Assembly: GCF_964275005.1 (NCBI RefSeq)
Contig: NC_092693.1
Span: 21,906,335-21,970,334 of the forward strand
Source of the DNA: Diadema setosum
Lineage: Eukaryota; Echinodermata; Echinoidea; Diadematoida; Diadematidae
Direction of reading: 5' to 3'
DNA length: 64,000 nt
The position numbers and the translations under genes were made by a program. Under the pieces are notes generated by a model that saw nothing but the letters and a program-made list of their open reading frames with translations, was not told the origin of the DNA and searched no databases. How positions within the stretch are numbered: the stretch's first letter is position 1; the number at the start of each line of letters is the position of its first letter. This document shows, piece after piece, positions 44,217 through 55,508 of the stretch.

Positions 44217-45234
44217 TGTATGTGTGTGTGTGTGTGTGTGTGTGCACGGGGAAAGCAGGTGAATGACTTAATTATTCAATGAAGCGATAAAAATTACAAT
44301 GCTGACCAAGATATACCTTTACCTGTGTCAATGGTTGGCTAAGTTTGTTGAGTAATCCGCCTATGGGTATCCAGTTCGGAACACTTGGACGGGGAAAGTC
44401 AAGGGAGAAATCAGTTGCACTTAGCCACAACTGGGCTTCGGCTAGGAGGCTTTGAATGGATTTGTCGGGACGGATGCCCAATTCAGTTTTCAACTGCTCC
44501 AGCGGTCGAGTTATCATTGCTCCCATGAGTGGAAAGATAATGTGGTGCTCAAAAAAGGATAATATTCTCTCAAAGAACGACATGCGGTCAGAGAAAGAGA
44601 AGAAATCCAGCGAGATGTACGATGACGGCGCTGGCATGCCAAACATGAGTTCGTGGAAGACGGGGTACCGCATCGACGTCGTCACCACAACAAGGGGTAC
44701 ATCCTTGAGGTAACCGTAGACCAGTGCATCGCCGCCATCGAAGCTGTCCGCGATCATGAGGTCGAAATGAGAACTGCGAAGCTTGGCGAGTGCTTTTTCA
44801 TCCCTGAACAAAGCTCGACATCCAACACTGCCGAGATGGAACACATCTAAAAGATGCTGAATCACTTTGAAATCATCAAATAACATCGTAGGATTTTCGT
44901 TGAACACAAGACCAATGACATCTTTGGGTGTTCTTCTCACGGTTTCGAGGCTTTCTTCGTCAAGCTCGTATAGGATCAATTGTTTATAGGTATCGTTTTT
45001 AAATCCTTTCCCGCCACGATTCGAGCCGGTCAGGAGCGTGACGTTGTGGCCGTTAGCGGCTAAGGCAGTGACAATGGCTGCCATGCTGCTGACATGACTG
45101 GTGTGCATCGGGTAGGGCATCGATAACAATATGTCGGCTGCGTATCCGTGAGAGACTAAGCTATGGAGGTAGAACATGACAACAAGAAATGCCGAGATAG
45201 CCCCAGAGAGAGACCAGCTGATGATGGACGCCAT
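32058..45234 (-). CDS. UDP-glucuronosyltransferase, complete, five exons, 544 aa (UGT A)
   Basis: Join on the minus strand: 45234-44323, 41022-40966, 36528-36363, 34986-34767, 32337-32058; all GT/AG with matching phases 0, 0, 1, 2. UGTs are ER membrane enzymes that transfer a sugar from UDP-sugar to lipophilic acceptors. Residues 1-32 are a signal peptide. H47 (HTSHVSSM) and D163 (SHFDLMIAD) match the catalytic His-Asp pair. N-glycosylation sequons lie at 64 and 80. FSLGSM (321-326) opens the C-terminal donor domain. The signature is YHGGANGVFEAIYHGVPM (388-405) then LFAEQ. A single membrane helix at 507-523 is followed by a Cys-rich cytosolic tail ending KAKRD, a KxKxx ER-retrieval motif. 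Start: the ATG at 45234 has A at -3 and G at +4. Oddities: E413 where most UGTs have Asp, and Y388 for the usual Thr/Ser. Length is normal for the family. Confidence 0.95.
32354..33430. repeat. CCTCCGCC hairpin-end repeat with DR1 clusters, in UGT A intron 4
   Basis: Begins CTAGAAATATCCCTATGGCG, then ATGCCTCCGCCATAATGCAT. The body has repeated TGACCTTTGACC. 32863-32896 holds three DR1 sites in 34 bp. Its sister in opposite orientation is 38991-40149; unit B intron 4 lacks it. The right boundary is approximate, before the (AC)n run at 33440-33463. Confidence 0.75.
33955..34575. repeat. Three tandem units of about 210-220 bp
   Basis: TTAATTCC(T/C)(T/C)AGAAATTT starts at about 33959, 34169 and 34390. 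Each unit carries GTGGGAGGGGGTATCC and the inverted CCCCCTCCCAC (11-bp arms, 3-base loop), then CTCGGTCGCTTCGCTCC. Related single units occur near 43570-43850 and 21715-21775. In UGT A intron 4. Confidence 0.85.
34767..34986 (-). CDS. UGT A exon 4 (sugar-donor signature)
   Basis: Acceptor GCATGCACAG; encodes HPKARLMVYHGGANG, FEAIYHGVPM and PLFAEQ, ending VLDDH with AG|GTAAGG, phase 2. Confidence 0.95.
35876..36299. mobile_element. Insertion in UGT A intron 3 with empty site in UGT B
   Basis: Unit B reads continuously ACCACAATA|GAGCCGACAATA (54250-54270). Unit A has 424 extra bases at this join, flanked by AATA. The right half (36107-36290) is a foldback with about 85-bp arms (ATGATGAC, GGGAACAT, GTTCCACCC, GAAATGCT against complements). 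It lies 64 bases from the exon 3 donor. Confidence 0.85.
36363..36528 (-). CDS. UGT A exon 3
   Basis: Acceptor AACCGACAG, begins GSMIPRIPIE, includes RVIWRCAGPKPRFLGNNTKL and VDWLPQNDLL, ends phase 1 at G|GTATGG. Confidence 0.95.
36689..37090. repeat. Left arm of intron 2 inverted duplication
   Basis: Reverse complement of 38762-38990 plus 40150-40336 (GACTCCATCTCATTTTTC, GACCCCAAGGATTTCG-type blocks). The minus-strand frame across it and the plus-strand frame at 40179 translate alike only because of this inversion. A new arrival relative to unit B, whose intron 2 is 747 bp. Confidence 0.85.
37118..37509. repeat. MITE family 3 copy
   Basis: Ends TTAAAGGGTGTGTACAGTTC and CTGTACAGTCCCTTTAA. 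Very close to the copy at 3667-4068. It lies in the loop of the inverted duplication. Confidence 0.85.
37800..38400 (-). other. Coding-like patch, unidentified
   Basis: Minus-strand frames at 38351-38082 and 38085-37804 follow each other and include KMTMERAHTVRTRVVEHLKR and DPDDRRWRYPEQHDIQT before a GTAAGT. This could be a decayed exon or transposon fragment. No family recognised, and it lies inside UGT A intron 2. Confidence 0.3.
38762..40336. repeat. Right arm of intron 2 inverted duplication (interrupted)
   Basis: Mirror of 36689-37090, split by the hairpin-end repeat 38991-40149. A partial direct copy of its C-tract segment lies at 38585-38690. Confidence 0.8.
38991..40149. repeat. CCTCCGCC hairpin-end repeat with (TCCG)n and DR1 array
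   Basis: Opens with the fold ATGCCTCCGCCAC / GTGGTGCCGGAGGCAT (38991-39022), then (TCCG)n at 39037-39080, then AGGTCA-rich units. 39346-39365 is three AGGTCA half-sites at one-base spacing. Ends GGCGGAGGCAT and CGACATTTCTGGTTCAG. Confidence 0.8.
40966..41022 (-). CDS. UGT A exon 2
   Basis: Nineteen codons (EYEDFVSGAGEHGFIIFSL), acceptor TTTGTGCAG, donor CTG|GTGAGG, phase 0. Found by homology to unit B and to the UGT SSGEHGVVVFSLG region. Confidence 0.92.
41022..44322 (-). other. UGT A intron 1: simple repeats and G/C homopolymers
   Basis: Contains an A-tract near 41380, a LINE-like tail (AATAAATGAAATGAAAATG) at about 41792, CAAA repeats at 42555, poly-C/CA at 43108-43144, poly-G at 43254, and (TG)n at 44178-44246. 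41940-41985 has a G-rich/C-rich fold. The 42905-44160 part is ancestral UGT intron shared with unit C. No gene. Confidence 0.6.
44323..45234 (-). CDS. UGT A exon 1 (acceptor-binding domain)
   Basis: 304 codons from ATG to SQPLTQ, donor CAG|GTAAAG, phase 0. It carries the signal peptide and the catalytic His and Asp. This is the only UGT exon 1 found in the window. Confidence 0.95.
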
Positions 45235-46260
45235 GGTTTGCACTTAGTTGCAGTGCGCTGATTAAAAATTCGACTAGTTTACAGTTACACGTGGACGTTT
45301 GTCAATTATAGAATGATGAAGGAAATATCAATGCAATATCACACAGAGACATCATTATGTACGCGGAAACGAGTTTGAACAGTACGTACTGTATAAATAA
45401 ACGCAGTCAAAATTCCCTCGCGGAGTGTTTTATTATAATTCAATGTTTGTTTGTGTGTATGTGTGTGTGTGCGCGCATGTAGGGGCGGGGGGTGGATGCA
45501 GGGGACGTATATACTCATGCAGAGGAATTAAGAAGGGGAGGGCATGTCAGGGGTTAGTGTTCGTGGGTGGGTCGAGTGTCAGTCCTTCCTTCCCCTCCCA
45601 TTCCCAATCCCCTTCGATTGGAAGAAATGTCAGGACTAAGTCCTCTGGAAGGCATGGTTTGTTCCTGTGTTTTTCTTATTTTTTATTCCTTATGTTCTCT
45701 TTTATTTTATTTTTTTCTTAAAAGCCTTACGTATATTATGTGCCCCCCCCCCCCCTTCTCAGTCCTTGGTCCGTGCACTATATCGTGCACATCGTGGTCT
45801 TTTGTCTTCTCTAATCTACTTCGCATCTTTTCCTAGATACGTCATCAACCGCAGGACGTCCTCCCATGCACATGTCGTTTGTACAGGCTCACCCTTGCAT
45901 TCTGCCTGTGAAGAGTAAAACACAACGTGATACTGGGAATGGATGGAAACAGTATACTCGACAAGCAACCTTTGGTCGCGCACTGAAAAGGAAACAGTGT
46001 ATTCATTACAATCCCGGATTCCGTCTTAAAGGGGATGGCTAGTAACTGATCAGTGGGAATCAGTGGGAATGCTGGGGATGATTGTTCAAATCCTTGTGGG
46101 ATTCATTTAAGAGTACATTATGTATCTATTGTTGTGTGAAGATTATTTGCTTCAGAATGGTCTCATATTCAAGTAATGTGCAGTTTAATGTTTCCAGGTT
46201 AGCATGCCTGTACAATGACGGGGCGATCGTAAACGGGCCGTTAACTGATCAGTTGCTAGC
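45235..46260 (-). promoter_or_regulatory. UGT A 5' flank
   Basis: No clear TATA box position can be assigned; TATTTATA occurs on the minus strand about 160 bases upstream (45391-45398). 45545-45745 is conserved with the unit C relic (29490-29670), so it belongs to the ancestral unit upstream region. Confidence 0.35.
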
Positions 46261-46267
46261 AATCCCC

Positions 46268-48002
46268 TTTACAGGTATAGAAATGCATTGACAAACCTAA
46301 CCGTTATACTACCCGCGTGTAGACATCATGTAGATATAATTTAGCCTGCATGATGCCTATATATGGGAAGTATATAAATGCATTGTCTGCTACTGTAATT
46401 TTGTCGATGTTGACAAGAATGGGATTGTCCTAACAGCGGCTCTATATAATATTGTGTTCACGGAGCTATCAAAAATGCAGCTAAAAATAAAAACACCCAC
46501 AAACAAAAAAAAAACAAAAAACAACAACAACAACAACAACAAAACGAATGCGATGCATCACAAAATAGTACGAAAAGCTTTGCATAGCCAGAGCTGTCAT
46601 ACCCAACTTTTCCCGTATACAGTTTTTTAAAGAGTAAACCAACAGCAGGAATATGGTATGTTTTTAACTTTATAAATACCTTGATGGTTACTGAATAACT
46701 GAATAAAACAAACAAACAAACAAACAAACAAACAAAAAACAGATAATTTCAGATAAGTTAAAGGGATGGTACAGTATTGGTGGAAATGAGAATTGGGCTT
46801 TCAACTTTTTGCGAGATACATGTACCAAGAAAACACTTATAAAATAGTACAGAGCATACCATCTTAAGTGGAATTCAAAGTTTATTTGATGAAAATCGGG
46901 TTTGGAATGACTGAAACATCCTAAAACAAAGTAAAACAAAGCGATAGTAATAAAGTGTGGGTCCCACACTTTATTAGAATCGCTCTTTTTTGGATATCTC
47001 AGCCATTTCAAACCCAATTTTCATCAAATAAACGTTGAGTTCCTCATAGAATTACGTGCTCTTTCATATTTCATAAGAGGTTTCTCATTATTTCAACAAG
47101 AAATGTTTAGAAACCTGAAATTAGGTCTCAACCAAAACTGTACAATCCCTTTAAAGTGTTTTTGAACATTTTTTTTTAACATAAAGTAATGCAATACCAA
47201 AGGTATGGATGAAGGGTATGTATGGAAAGTGGATAAATGTGACAACGTGCACAACATGTTCAGCGTTATGATAATGATTATATTTTTTATACATGCAGGT
47301 CCATGATTAACAAAGGACACTGATTACACAAGAATGTTATTCGTAACAGATTCGAAGCAACTTTCCCATGTTGTATACAGACAAGTTATTTAACTGCATT
47401 ACTCTTTTGGAAAGAGAAATTTAATCTTAACACTGATTTCGATTGGAATTAGGCCTATGTTTAACATTTCGAAAGTTGAAAAACAACAAAGTAAAGCAAC
47501 GTACACCTGAACGTTACTTTAGAACCCACACCCTATCATTAAATATAAACTCTTCAACCCGAAAAAAAAAATTGTAATGATACTGTATATAACCTTGTGT
47601 ACATTGTGAATCTTTTAGTCATGTTCTTTTGGAGTGTCCAAAAGTGAACTTGTTTTTTTTTTAAAGATATTGCATAAATTCAGTCCCAATTTTAGTGAAA
47701 CACTTAGCTATTGATCATTGGCGTAGAATGAATAAAGGGTCTAAATGCAACGAATACATGTATAAACAAATTTTTGATGTGTGCCGAATACGTAATCTAT
47801 TTATGATACATTATTTTGTTCCAAGGGCAAGCATATAGCTTCTTTGGATTACGTAAAGAAATGAATTACTATAGGATTATTAGATAATGTTTCAGATATC
47901 ACATCAATCTCTGAGTTAAAGGGGCTTCCAGACAATTTATATAATTTCGCATCATGCAATACATACTAAATCGACAGTGCCATTATACGGACTGTCGGCA
48001 TT
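46268..48002. repeat. Intergenic duplication block S, copy 2, with MITE insertion
   Basis: Matches 24487-25645 over its length. A family 3 MITE (46758-47154, TTAAAGGGATGGTACAGT to ACAATCCCTTTAA) interrupts it where the other copy is continuous. Confidence 0.8.
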
Positions 48003-48499
48003 TATTGTTGTCCTTGAGCTGATAAACTAATACTGTTAAAAAAATAATACACTGAGCAAGGATGATGACCTGGAAGGCTCTCATATTCCTGTACATGTAC
48101 AGCTGTAGCTAGGTAAATCCATCACAATACCACTTAAAGGCATAGTTTACCATTTGCAGATGAAACAAAAACCCAGCATTGGTGCTTTAAACTAGTTCTA
48201 AAATGCGAGTTAGGAATAGAAACAACCACTGTAAAAAACTGAATCCGTATAATCGATGTTAAGTATTGTTAAATACACAAAATGTGAACAATAGTTATAA
48301 TAAGAATACTTCCAGATTAAACCGTCTACAGTTACGGTTTATTGAGAAAAATACTGATATCTCCATATATTTTAGGCTTTATTGCACAAATTTTATATGG
48401 TAGGTCGTTTTGTGATACAACAGACCTACACATATGCATCAAATGTGATATCTTGAACATTTTTAAAATCACTGCTCCCAAAGGTAAACTGGACCTTTA

Positions 48500-49150
48500 A
48501 GCGACAAGTTCACCCGTGCATAATTTATGCATGCTTTCTTCTCTTGTGCTGCTTCCTTGATGTGACAACTGAGGAAACAGCCATGGGACAGTTTAAAATT
48601 CTTTGCGAGTGCTTGAGTTTGTTCTACATTAAATTTGTGTATAATTTCAGTACATTTTATGACCCAACTTGTGAAAAGAAAAAAGAAAAATCCGTGGAAG
48701 TTTATGTCCATTATAATGGCGCCCAATCCCGAATCGCTTGTTATGGAGCCGTATATGTATTATGTAATTCTGCTGCTTATGATTATTTCGTTTTCCTCGT
48801 TCAGGATCGTCACACAGTTTTTGCAGATTTTCGTTTGACTGCATATCATTATGAGACTGAAAAACGCATTAATATATATAATATATATATTTATATAATT
48901 TTGTTTAACTTTTAATCGAATTGTTTGGTTGAAATATCCAAGCATTTATTGTTGGAAATGTGCCTGTGAGTACATTCTTGCAGCAACCCACTGAAGTGAC
49001 CAATTTAAAATGAGTGTGAAGAGAGCTATAGGAATTGCTTTTTTCCCGTTAATTTGTGCGTTTTCTGTTGGTTTGTTGTGCTCGTTTCATTTCCGAAGAA
49101 ACCAATTTGGGCACCACAGTGCTAAGGTTTAAACATTGTTTAATCAGAAG

Positions 49151-49183
<33 letters not shown>

Positions 49184-50726
49184 AGAAGAAAAGACGAAAA
49201 CAAAACAAACCCACAAAACAACCAGAAACAAGAACAAGCGAAAAAAAAGACAAAAAGAATAAAACCCCAAAACAAACAAACAAGAGCAACAAAATATGCT
49301 GCCTTTTGATTAGTACAGGTCTTAGAAAAAAAAAATCAGGTATACGGCCTGGATATGACTCCCCCCCCCCCCCCCCCAGTAGCCATGCATGCCCCATAAC
49401 TCATGTCAACATGGCTATTGTGATGATCTTGGCATAACAGAGGCCGTCAGATGATGAGAAACGGAGCATAGTTCTTGCAAACAACCGTCTTCAAAAAAAA
49501 AGTTTTGAAATCTGAGTTCTCTCGATTATTTCTCCCATCTGTTATCGGTACCATCAGAAAGATTGTTTAATTTTCTTTAAAATGATATTCTATACTTGTT
49601 ATTATCATGCCTTCGGGGAAAGGGCAGTATTTCGAAATAAGAGATTGAAGGTCTAAATTGACAGTTTGCAAAAAGAACACCAGTGATCATAAAGAGGCAA
49701 TAAAGAACATGTTCTTTTGTAATATTTCATTATTGTCTTTTGTTCTCATCTGATCAGTAATGAATGTTAATTTCAACAGAATTACGAATTTACCATTCAG
49801 GCCTACAGATGGTGCCATGCCAGGCAAGGTTGATAGTTCATTTTGTATATTTTGTTGTCCATCATCACGTGAAGCAATATTCAAAAGGTCCGCCCAAATA
49901 AAAGGACAAATCGGAGCTGGGATTTTTCAAAAAGATGTGGCTGAGAGACTCTTATAGGTGTAGGCTCCTAAGCCCGTGGACCATCACCAAAATGATGGAA
50001 ACAAAAATTCAAAGCAACAGGCGACTTAAAGGACCGTCCTAGGACATGTAGGACGGAGCGGACGTCCGAAGATCACAACGGAACAGCAAGACCATGAGGT
50101 CAGTATGTTTGCTCTGCCAGGATCGCAGGCAACAGGGCATCCAACGAAGTGTTGTGAGGAAGTACAATACAAGGGTATCTGATCACACCACGAGAATTGC
50201 TCATTACTATGTAATATTTGTGTAAAATTATGAACTGTTAATCCACATTGGCTTGCATTTCGTTGTGAAACCTGCACAGAAATCCATGTTAAATTTTCGT
50301 CATGCTTCCTTTTTGTTCAGATGGAAACCGAACAAAGTTTCAAAATGATGAAATAGTAGAAAGCAATAAAAAACATGAGAAATGTAAACAATCATAAAAA
50401 AAAATTACGAACATAAAATTGTTTTGTTGTTCTTGTTCTTAGAGGGAAAATTGAGCTTTTGTAAACAGAAATGATTCACATAATTGTTTTATGCTCCCAC
50501 ATGGTATAAAAAGACTCACTGGTAAAAGTTAGAAAACAATAAGATATATCAAAAATCTAAAGAATCTAAACTATAAAAAAAAATTCAAGTAAAAATGTAT
50601 TACAGAAGAATAAAAGTATTTTTTTCTCAGAGAAAAATGAAAGCTTTTCGAATCTAAATGTAAACAGATAATATTACTTCGCAATGAAGGGAAAATTTGT
50701 AGGTGATGGAATAGGCCTACCTAAAT

Positions 50727-50772
<46 letters not shown>

Positions 50773-51507
50773 ATAGAAGATGAGCTTATAAGATTAATAA
50801 AGTTCGATATTTGTTATTGTATAGAAATATACATGACACAAGTAAATACATTTCAGTGTTTTCCAGGCAATTCACATAAGCCTCAGTCAAGTTTACAGGA
50901 TTAGAGAAAGTTTATGGATAAGTAATGCTTTTGTTTACACAACTCACTAATCCTGTAATTATGTCAGAAGTTAATCTCAAAAATATGTTTTTTGAGTGAT
51001 GCATTTTTTTTTTTTGCTTTTTCTCTCATTTATAAAAGGTAGGGTTCATCTTTGCACAATGTATTTCGTTTTTTGCACTTGACATTGCATAAATTCGCAT
51101 AAAGTTTTCTTTTAGTTTACAATATCAAGGACAATAGCAGACAGCCGACGGTGATGGTAGTGCCCATGAATTGTGTCCTGTAAAAATACTATTTTGCCAA
51201 TATTTTGCTTACATTTTCATTTTAGAGCACTGTAGATATGAATAGTACCTGATAATTCCTAATTGTAAATTTGCATTTTAACAGTTTATGCAATGATGAT
51301 TTGTGACATCATTTCACAAACGTTCGAAATTTGTCGTCGTAAACACTGACGTCATTTTCAAAATAGTATACCATGGTGCGACAAAACAGGCCAACAGTGT
51401 GAAATAGTTGAAAAGACATATGATCACGTGAAGAGTTTCAACCAATCACTATAGAGGACTGATTTCTTTTTTTTTTTAATATATATCCAAGACATATAGT
51501 AAATTCG
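48500..51507 (-). other. UGT B 3' flank and intergenic sequence
   Basis: 48690-50280 recurs at 58060-58860; 49640-51507 parallels the 3' flanks of A and C. Contains a poly-A/GAA tract at 49153-49190, a poly-C at 49360 and (AT)n at 50731-50770. No gene seen; the 48544-48915 frame is intergenic duplicate sequence. Confidence 0.6.
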
Positions 51508-51793
51508 TTATACCTTATCTCGCTTGGCTTTGAACCTTCCACCTCGGCAGGCGCAACAACATACTCTGGCACAGCATCTAACAAGCAGATAAAACATTAC
51601 TAGGGTTATGACCATGCAAAATACAACGACGTCAATATTGTGAAGCTGAATAAAGCCGAGTTCCGTAGCTCTAGTCCTGAGATGAGCCCCGCCGTATTTA
51701 ATGACATGTTCGATCCAGAACACAGCGGTTTCTGTCGGCCGTAAAATCCTGTCGCGGTGAATTCCCGAATACAGCTTGGCTTGAGATGTGTAA
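51508..51793 (-). CDS. UGT B exon 5
   Basis: Acceptor TTTTTGCAG intact; YTSQAKLYSGIHRDRILRPT, AVFWIEHVIKYGGAHLRTRA, membrane helix, Cys-rich tail, KAKRDKV, TAA. Confidence 0.92.
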
Positions 51794-54700
51794 CTGCAAA
51801 AATAAACAAATACATAATATGAAAAAGTATAGCAATGGTAAAATTCAGATATTGTGAAATGAATTAGGAACTATTGCCATGTCGGACTAAATCACATGAT
51901 CTGAATTCACGCAAAACTTAGGGAAATTGTCAATGCTACTTTCTGACAGCCGTATTCAGGTTGGAGTATAAAAACAAGAGCGAACTTGGTTATGAGGTTA
52001 TGAGTATCACAAACAAGAGAAGGAGGCATAAAAAAAACCCAAAACAACAACAACAACAACAACAACTAAAATAACAAAATAAAGCGAGCAAAACACAATC
52101 ATGAAAACGAAAACAAACAAACAAACAAATTAGGGGTTAATTTGGCTTCTTTATGGTCCTTAATCTTTTTCTTAACCCCGGCGCCGTTGGAAGTACATTG
52201 TATAGCAAGGCGAGGAGCCTCCCTCCCCCCCCCCCACCGTATTTTTGGCTCTTCTAACAAATAATTGAAACGCACGCACGCACGCACGTACACACACACA
52301 CACACACACATAGGGCCTACACGAGAAAACAAAACCCATGAACTTCAGAGGAGGAAGACGGGAACTGACCCTTAACCTAGTCAAGCTCGAGCACATCCAT
52401 GCAATCACCAACCCCTCCCCCATCAATAATTTAACGGTAAATGGCCCCCGGAAAAACAAACAAACAAACAAAAACAACACCTTCAAGACTATTGTTTTAA
52501 ACTGGTCATACCCCGTAGTCGAGATCAAGCAAGTTATATGAGACTTGATAGATACAACTTACTTACCTCTGATCATCAAGGACTCTCTTGATCGCTCTGC
52601 GGACAGTCTCATACGAGATGTCTTCCTTGTTCACCACTTCTCCCATCCCCTTGGCCTTGACTTTCACTCCAATAGATTTCTGCTCTGCAAACAAGGGTAA
52701 AATCACCATGGGAACGCCGTGGTAGATCGCTTCAAACACGCCATTGGCCCCTCCGTGGTAGACCATGAGACGGGCTTTTGGGTGTCCTGCGCATGCAGAC
52801 ATTGTGAGATGCAAGGGGGAGGAGGCGGAGCGTGAGAAATGATAACGATAATGACAACAATGATAATGATAACAATGATAACAGTCATCATCATTCTCAT
52901 CATCAAAATAATAAAAGTACTAGAAGACAGTTTATTGCACACCCATTATGATCATCACTGCGCACTACACAAACTGTCAAAATATTGTCATGACATATAC
53001 TATAAATATAATGATTCAAACTATACGTGAAGCATTTTTAAGTAGGCCTAAATAAGTTTTCAAAGTAAAGTTTCATGCTATTTACACACGTCTACGGTTT
53101 TTAACTTCGTCATACATCCATTAAATGAAGCTGCCTGCCTTATAATCAGCACACGTGAGGGGGTGAGATTTTTTTCCACGATTTCGGAGCAGCATACATG
53201 AACGCCGTGTCACCAAGGGTAGTTTTTGTGTGTTTTCCCCCAAAGGATATTATTTTCAGCAATGTTTGATCCCGAGAACTTCTGAGACAGCAAATTGTTT
53301 GAGATGACGACTTGAACTCTTCACGTTTCGGCTTGGTGTAAGACGCTGGTGCTGATTATTATGATAAATGATAAATCATAAGTTAATTTGTCACTCTTAC
53401 ATGGTCGATGAAACTCTCAGTTATTATAGTTGGAGGAAACGATTCCTGGGAGTTAATGATTTACAGGGAACTAGAACTTTAAGTTGACCGAAGTTAATAA
53501 TATGGTAGTCTAGCTTCCAGACCATCTGCTTGTACTAATAAGCCAGTTCGGACTTAGCTCATGGGCACATTGGTACGAATGACCTTTCTTTTTTCTCAGT
53601 TGGTTAGGGGCACTTCACTCGTTTTCAGAGCGACATAATGCATAAGCTTTACGTAACAATTTATGGGATTCATCAATCCCGTTCAAACAAAGAATAAACT
53701 TGCGTAGACCACTGATGAGCAGAATGATCTGTCAATTCACACTTGAGAAAGCATCCATTTCATTATTTTGCATTGGATGTATTGACAATCTCTTTCTATT
53801 GATATTGCCAAATATCACTTTTGCTGTCAGGTGAATGTGCTGGCAAGCGGCATTTATAAGGATTACATGAATAATCATTACATGACAGATGCTTATCCCA
53901 GTAAATTTAAAAACCAACATGCCTGTTGGTCCGAATGACCTTGTTTCTGCTCATGCGCAAAGTGGAACTCCGAACTGGCTTATTTCTTTCACAGAATACA
54001 TATTATTAACGCCCTCTAACGACAAACGTTGCGGGAGGCGAATTTGTCGCCGCGGATGGCCCGTTTTGTAAAAGGAATACGGTTGGCAAAGGGTCTATAA
54101 ACCAGACTAATAACACGGCAGAATGGGGATTTAAAAAAAAAAGAAAAACATCAAACTGAGGGACATCTGGATACATGATAACTTATTTCAGAGCCTTAGG
54201 TGTTGTCAATTCTGAATTTAATGTCAACGGTCATATCAGCAAGTTCAAACCACAATAGAGCCGACAATAGAGCAACTGTGTATATGAGGGAGAAGAATTG
54301 TAAGTACGAAACGATGACCATACCAAGAAGGTCCTTCTGTGGCAGCCAATCAACAAGTTTCGTGTTGTTGCCAAGGAAACGAGACTTGGGTCCAGAGCAC
54401 CTCCAGATGACTCTTTGTGGCAACTCGCTGAAGACTCGGGCGAACGTCTCTACCATGGACTCAATGGGAATGCGAGGAACCATGCTTCCCTGTCGGTTGA
54501 TTGGAAAAATTTACAGTGAATGATATCTTGAACATTACAATGTATCCCTAAACCACCAAAGGACTGATTCAGTGTGAAACACGAGGAAAGTCAAGTTAAA
54601 AAGAGTAGCGAGAGAGCGGTAAAGATGACAAGACAAATAGCCATTCATTTCTCTAACACGGAATTAATTAGAAATAAGGATTCGAAACCATGCAGCGCGG

Positions 54701-55293
54701 CATATTGGAAATCATCTTTGAACAGAATGTCGCATCACTCCATTCATCTGAATGTTGTAAACACTGGGCTAATATTATAACTGCGATATTGCGGGGTAAA
54801 TGACTGCCTCCTCTCGTGTAAATCCTGAGACAAATTACTGCTGTCTCCTTGATCGTCAATAGGTTCGCTGGCCCAAACACAATAATTCGAGTCTCTTTTA
54901 CTCTTGAAGTGCAATTTCCAATAGTCTATCTACAGACGACTTCAAGCTCAGCACATCAGTAACTTATTCAAAAAGATCTAATAAGAAATGTCATTTCAGT
55001 TTATTCCGAAGCGACTATGTGCAGCTGTTGATTCTATAGTGCAATGTCATAAATACACAGGTATAAATCAGACAAATTTAAATTTGATTGTACTTGATAA
55101 TATTATACCACAATGGACACAAGTGGAAACACATCCCCACCCATATCAAATGAAATCTCATGATTTTAGTGTTTTTGAACTGTTTGAGTGTCCTGGACGT
55201 GCTGATGCACCTTCGGCCCTTAACCTTAATCCTCACCAGTGAGAAGATGATGAAGCCATGTTCTCCAGCTCCGTTCACAAAATCCTCATATTC
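51508..55293 (-). CDS. UDP-glucuronosyltransferase exons 2-5, no exon 1 found (UGT B)
   Basis: Join on the minus strand: 55293-55237, 54489-54324, 52786-52567, 51793-51508; 242 codons plus stop, all open and in phase. It covers the donor domain and membrane anchor. Only about eight residues differ from UGT A across exons 2-4 (for example S/N, A/S, N/K), pointing to constraint or recent gene conversion. The UGT signature and the Glu-for-Asp change are shared. The stop codon of A is a Lys codon here, so the tail ends KAKRDKV and the KxKxx retrieval motif is no longer terminal. The exon 2 acceptor is TTTTTGAG, a weak GAG in place of CAG. No exon 1-like sequence is seen between 55.3 and 64 kb. 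It may be a truncated copy, or may splice to an exon 1 beyond the window. Confidence 0.85.
52258..52312. repeat. (CACG)n/(CA)n in UGT B intron 4
   Basis: Simple repeat. The flanks 52320-52420 match 33470-33560 of UGT A intron 4, showing ancestral intron sequence. Confidence 0.8.
52567..52786 (-). CDS. UGT B exon 4
   Basis: HPKARLMVYHGGANG signature, PMVILPLFAEQ, ends VLDDQ with AG|GTAAGT. Confidence 0.92.
54324..54489 (-). CDS. UGT B exon 3
   Basis: GSMVPRIPIE to VDWLPQKDLL, same length and phase as UGT A exon 3; donor G|GTATGG. Confidence 0.92.
55237..55293 (-). CDS. UGT B exon 2
   Basis: EYEDFVNGAGEHGFIIFSL, donor CTG|GTGAGG; the acceptor ends GAG rather than CAG. Confidence 0.8.
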
Positions 55294-55508
55294 CTCAAAA
55301 AACAAAAACAAAAACAATCAAAAAAGAACAAAATGTATTTATGATTCCACTCCTTTCAATATTATTGTACTTTTTGTATGGACCCATGGACCAGCACTGT
55401 CATGTTGACAAAGCCGAATAAATGCTGAATATGGGCAATCCATCCATTTTTCTTATCACTTTACGGAAAATAGATATACTACTGTACCAATACACTTTCC
55501 GTATACCA

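Noticed and set aside
45235-45243. GTG upstream start for UGT A adding three residues
   Set aside because: Not an ATG; the ATG at 45234 has a strong start context and fits the signal peptide.
48544-48915. 123-codon frame upstream of UGT A on the plus strand
   Set aside because: It lies in duplicated intergenic sequence (also at 58060-58340), where the frame is not kept.
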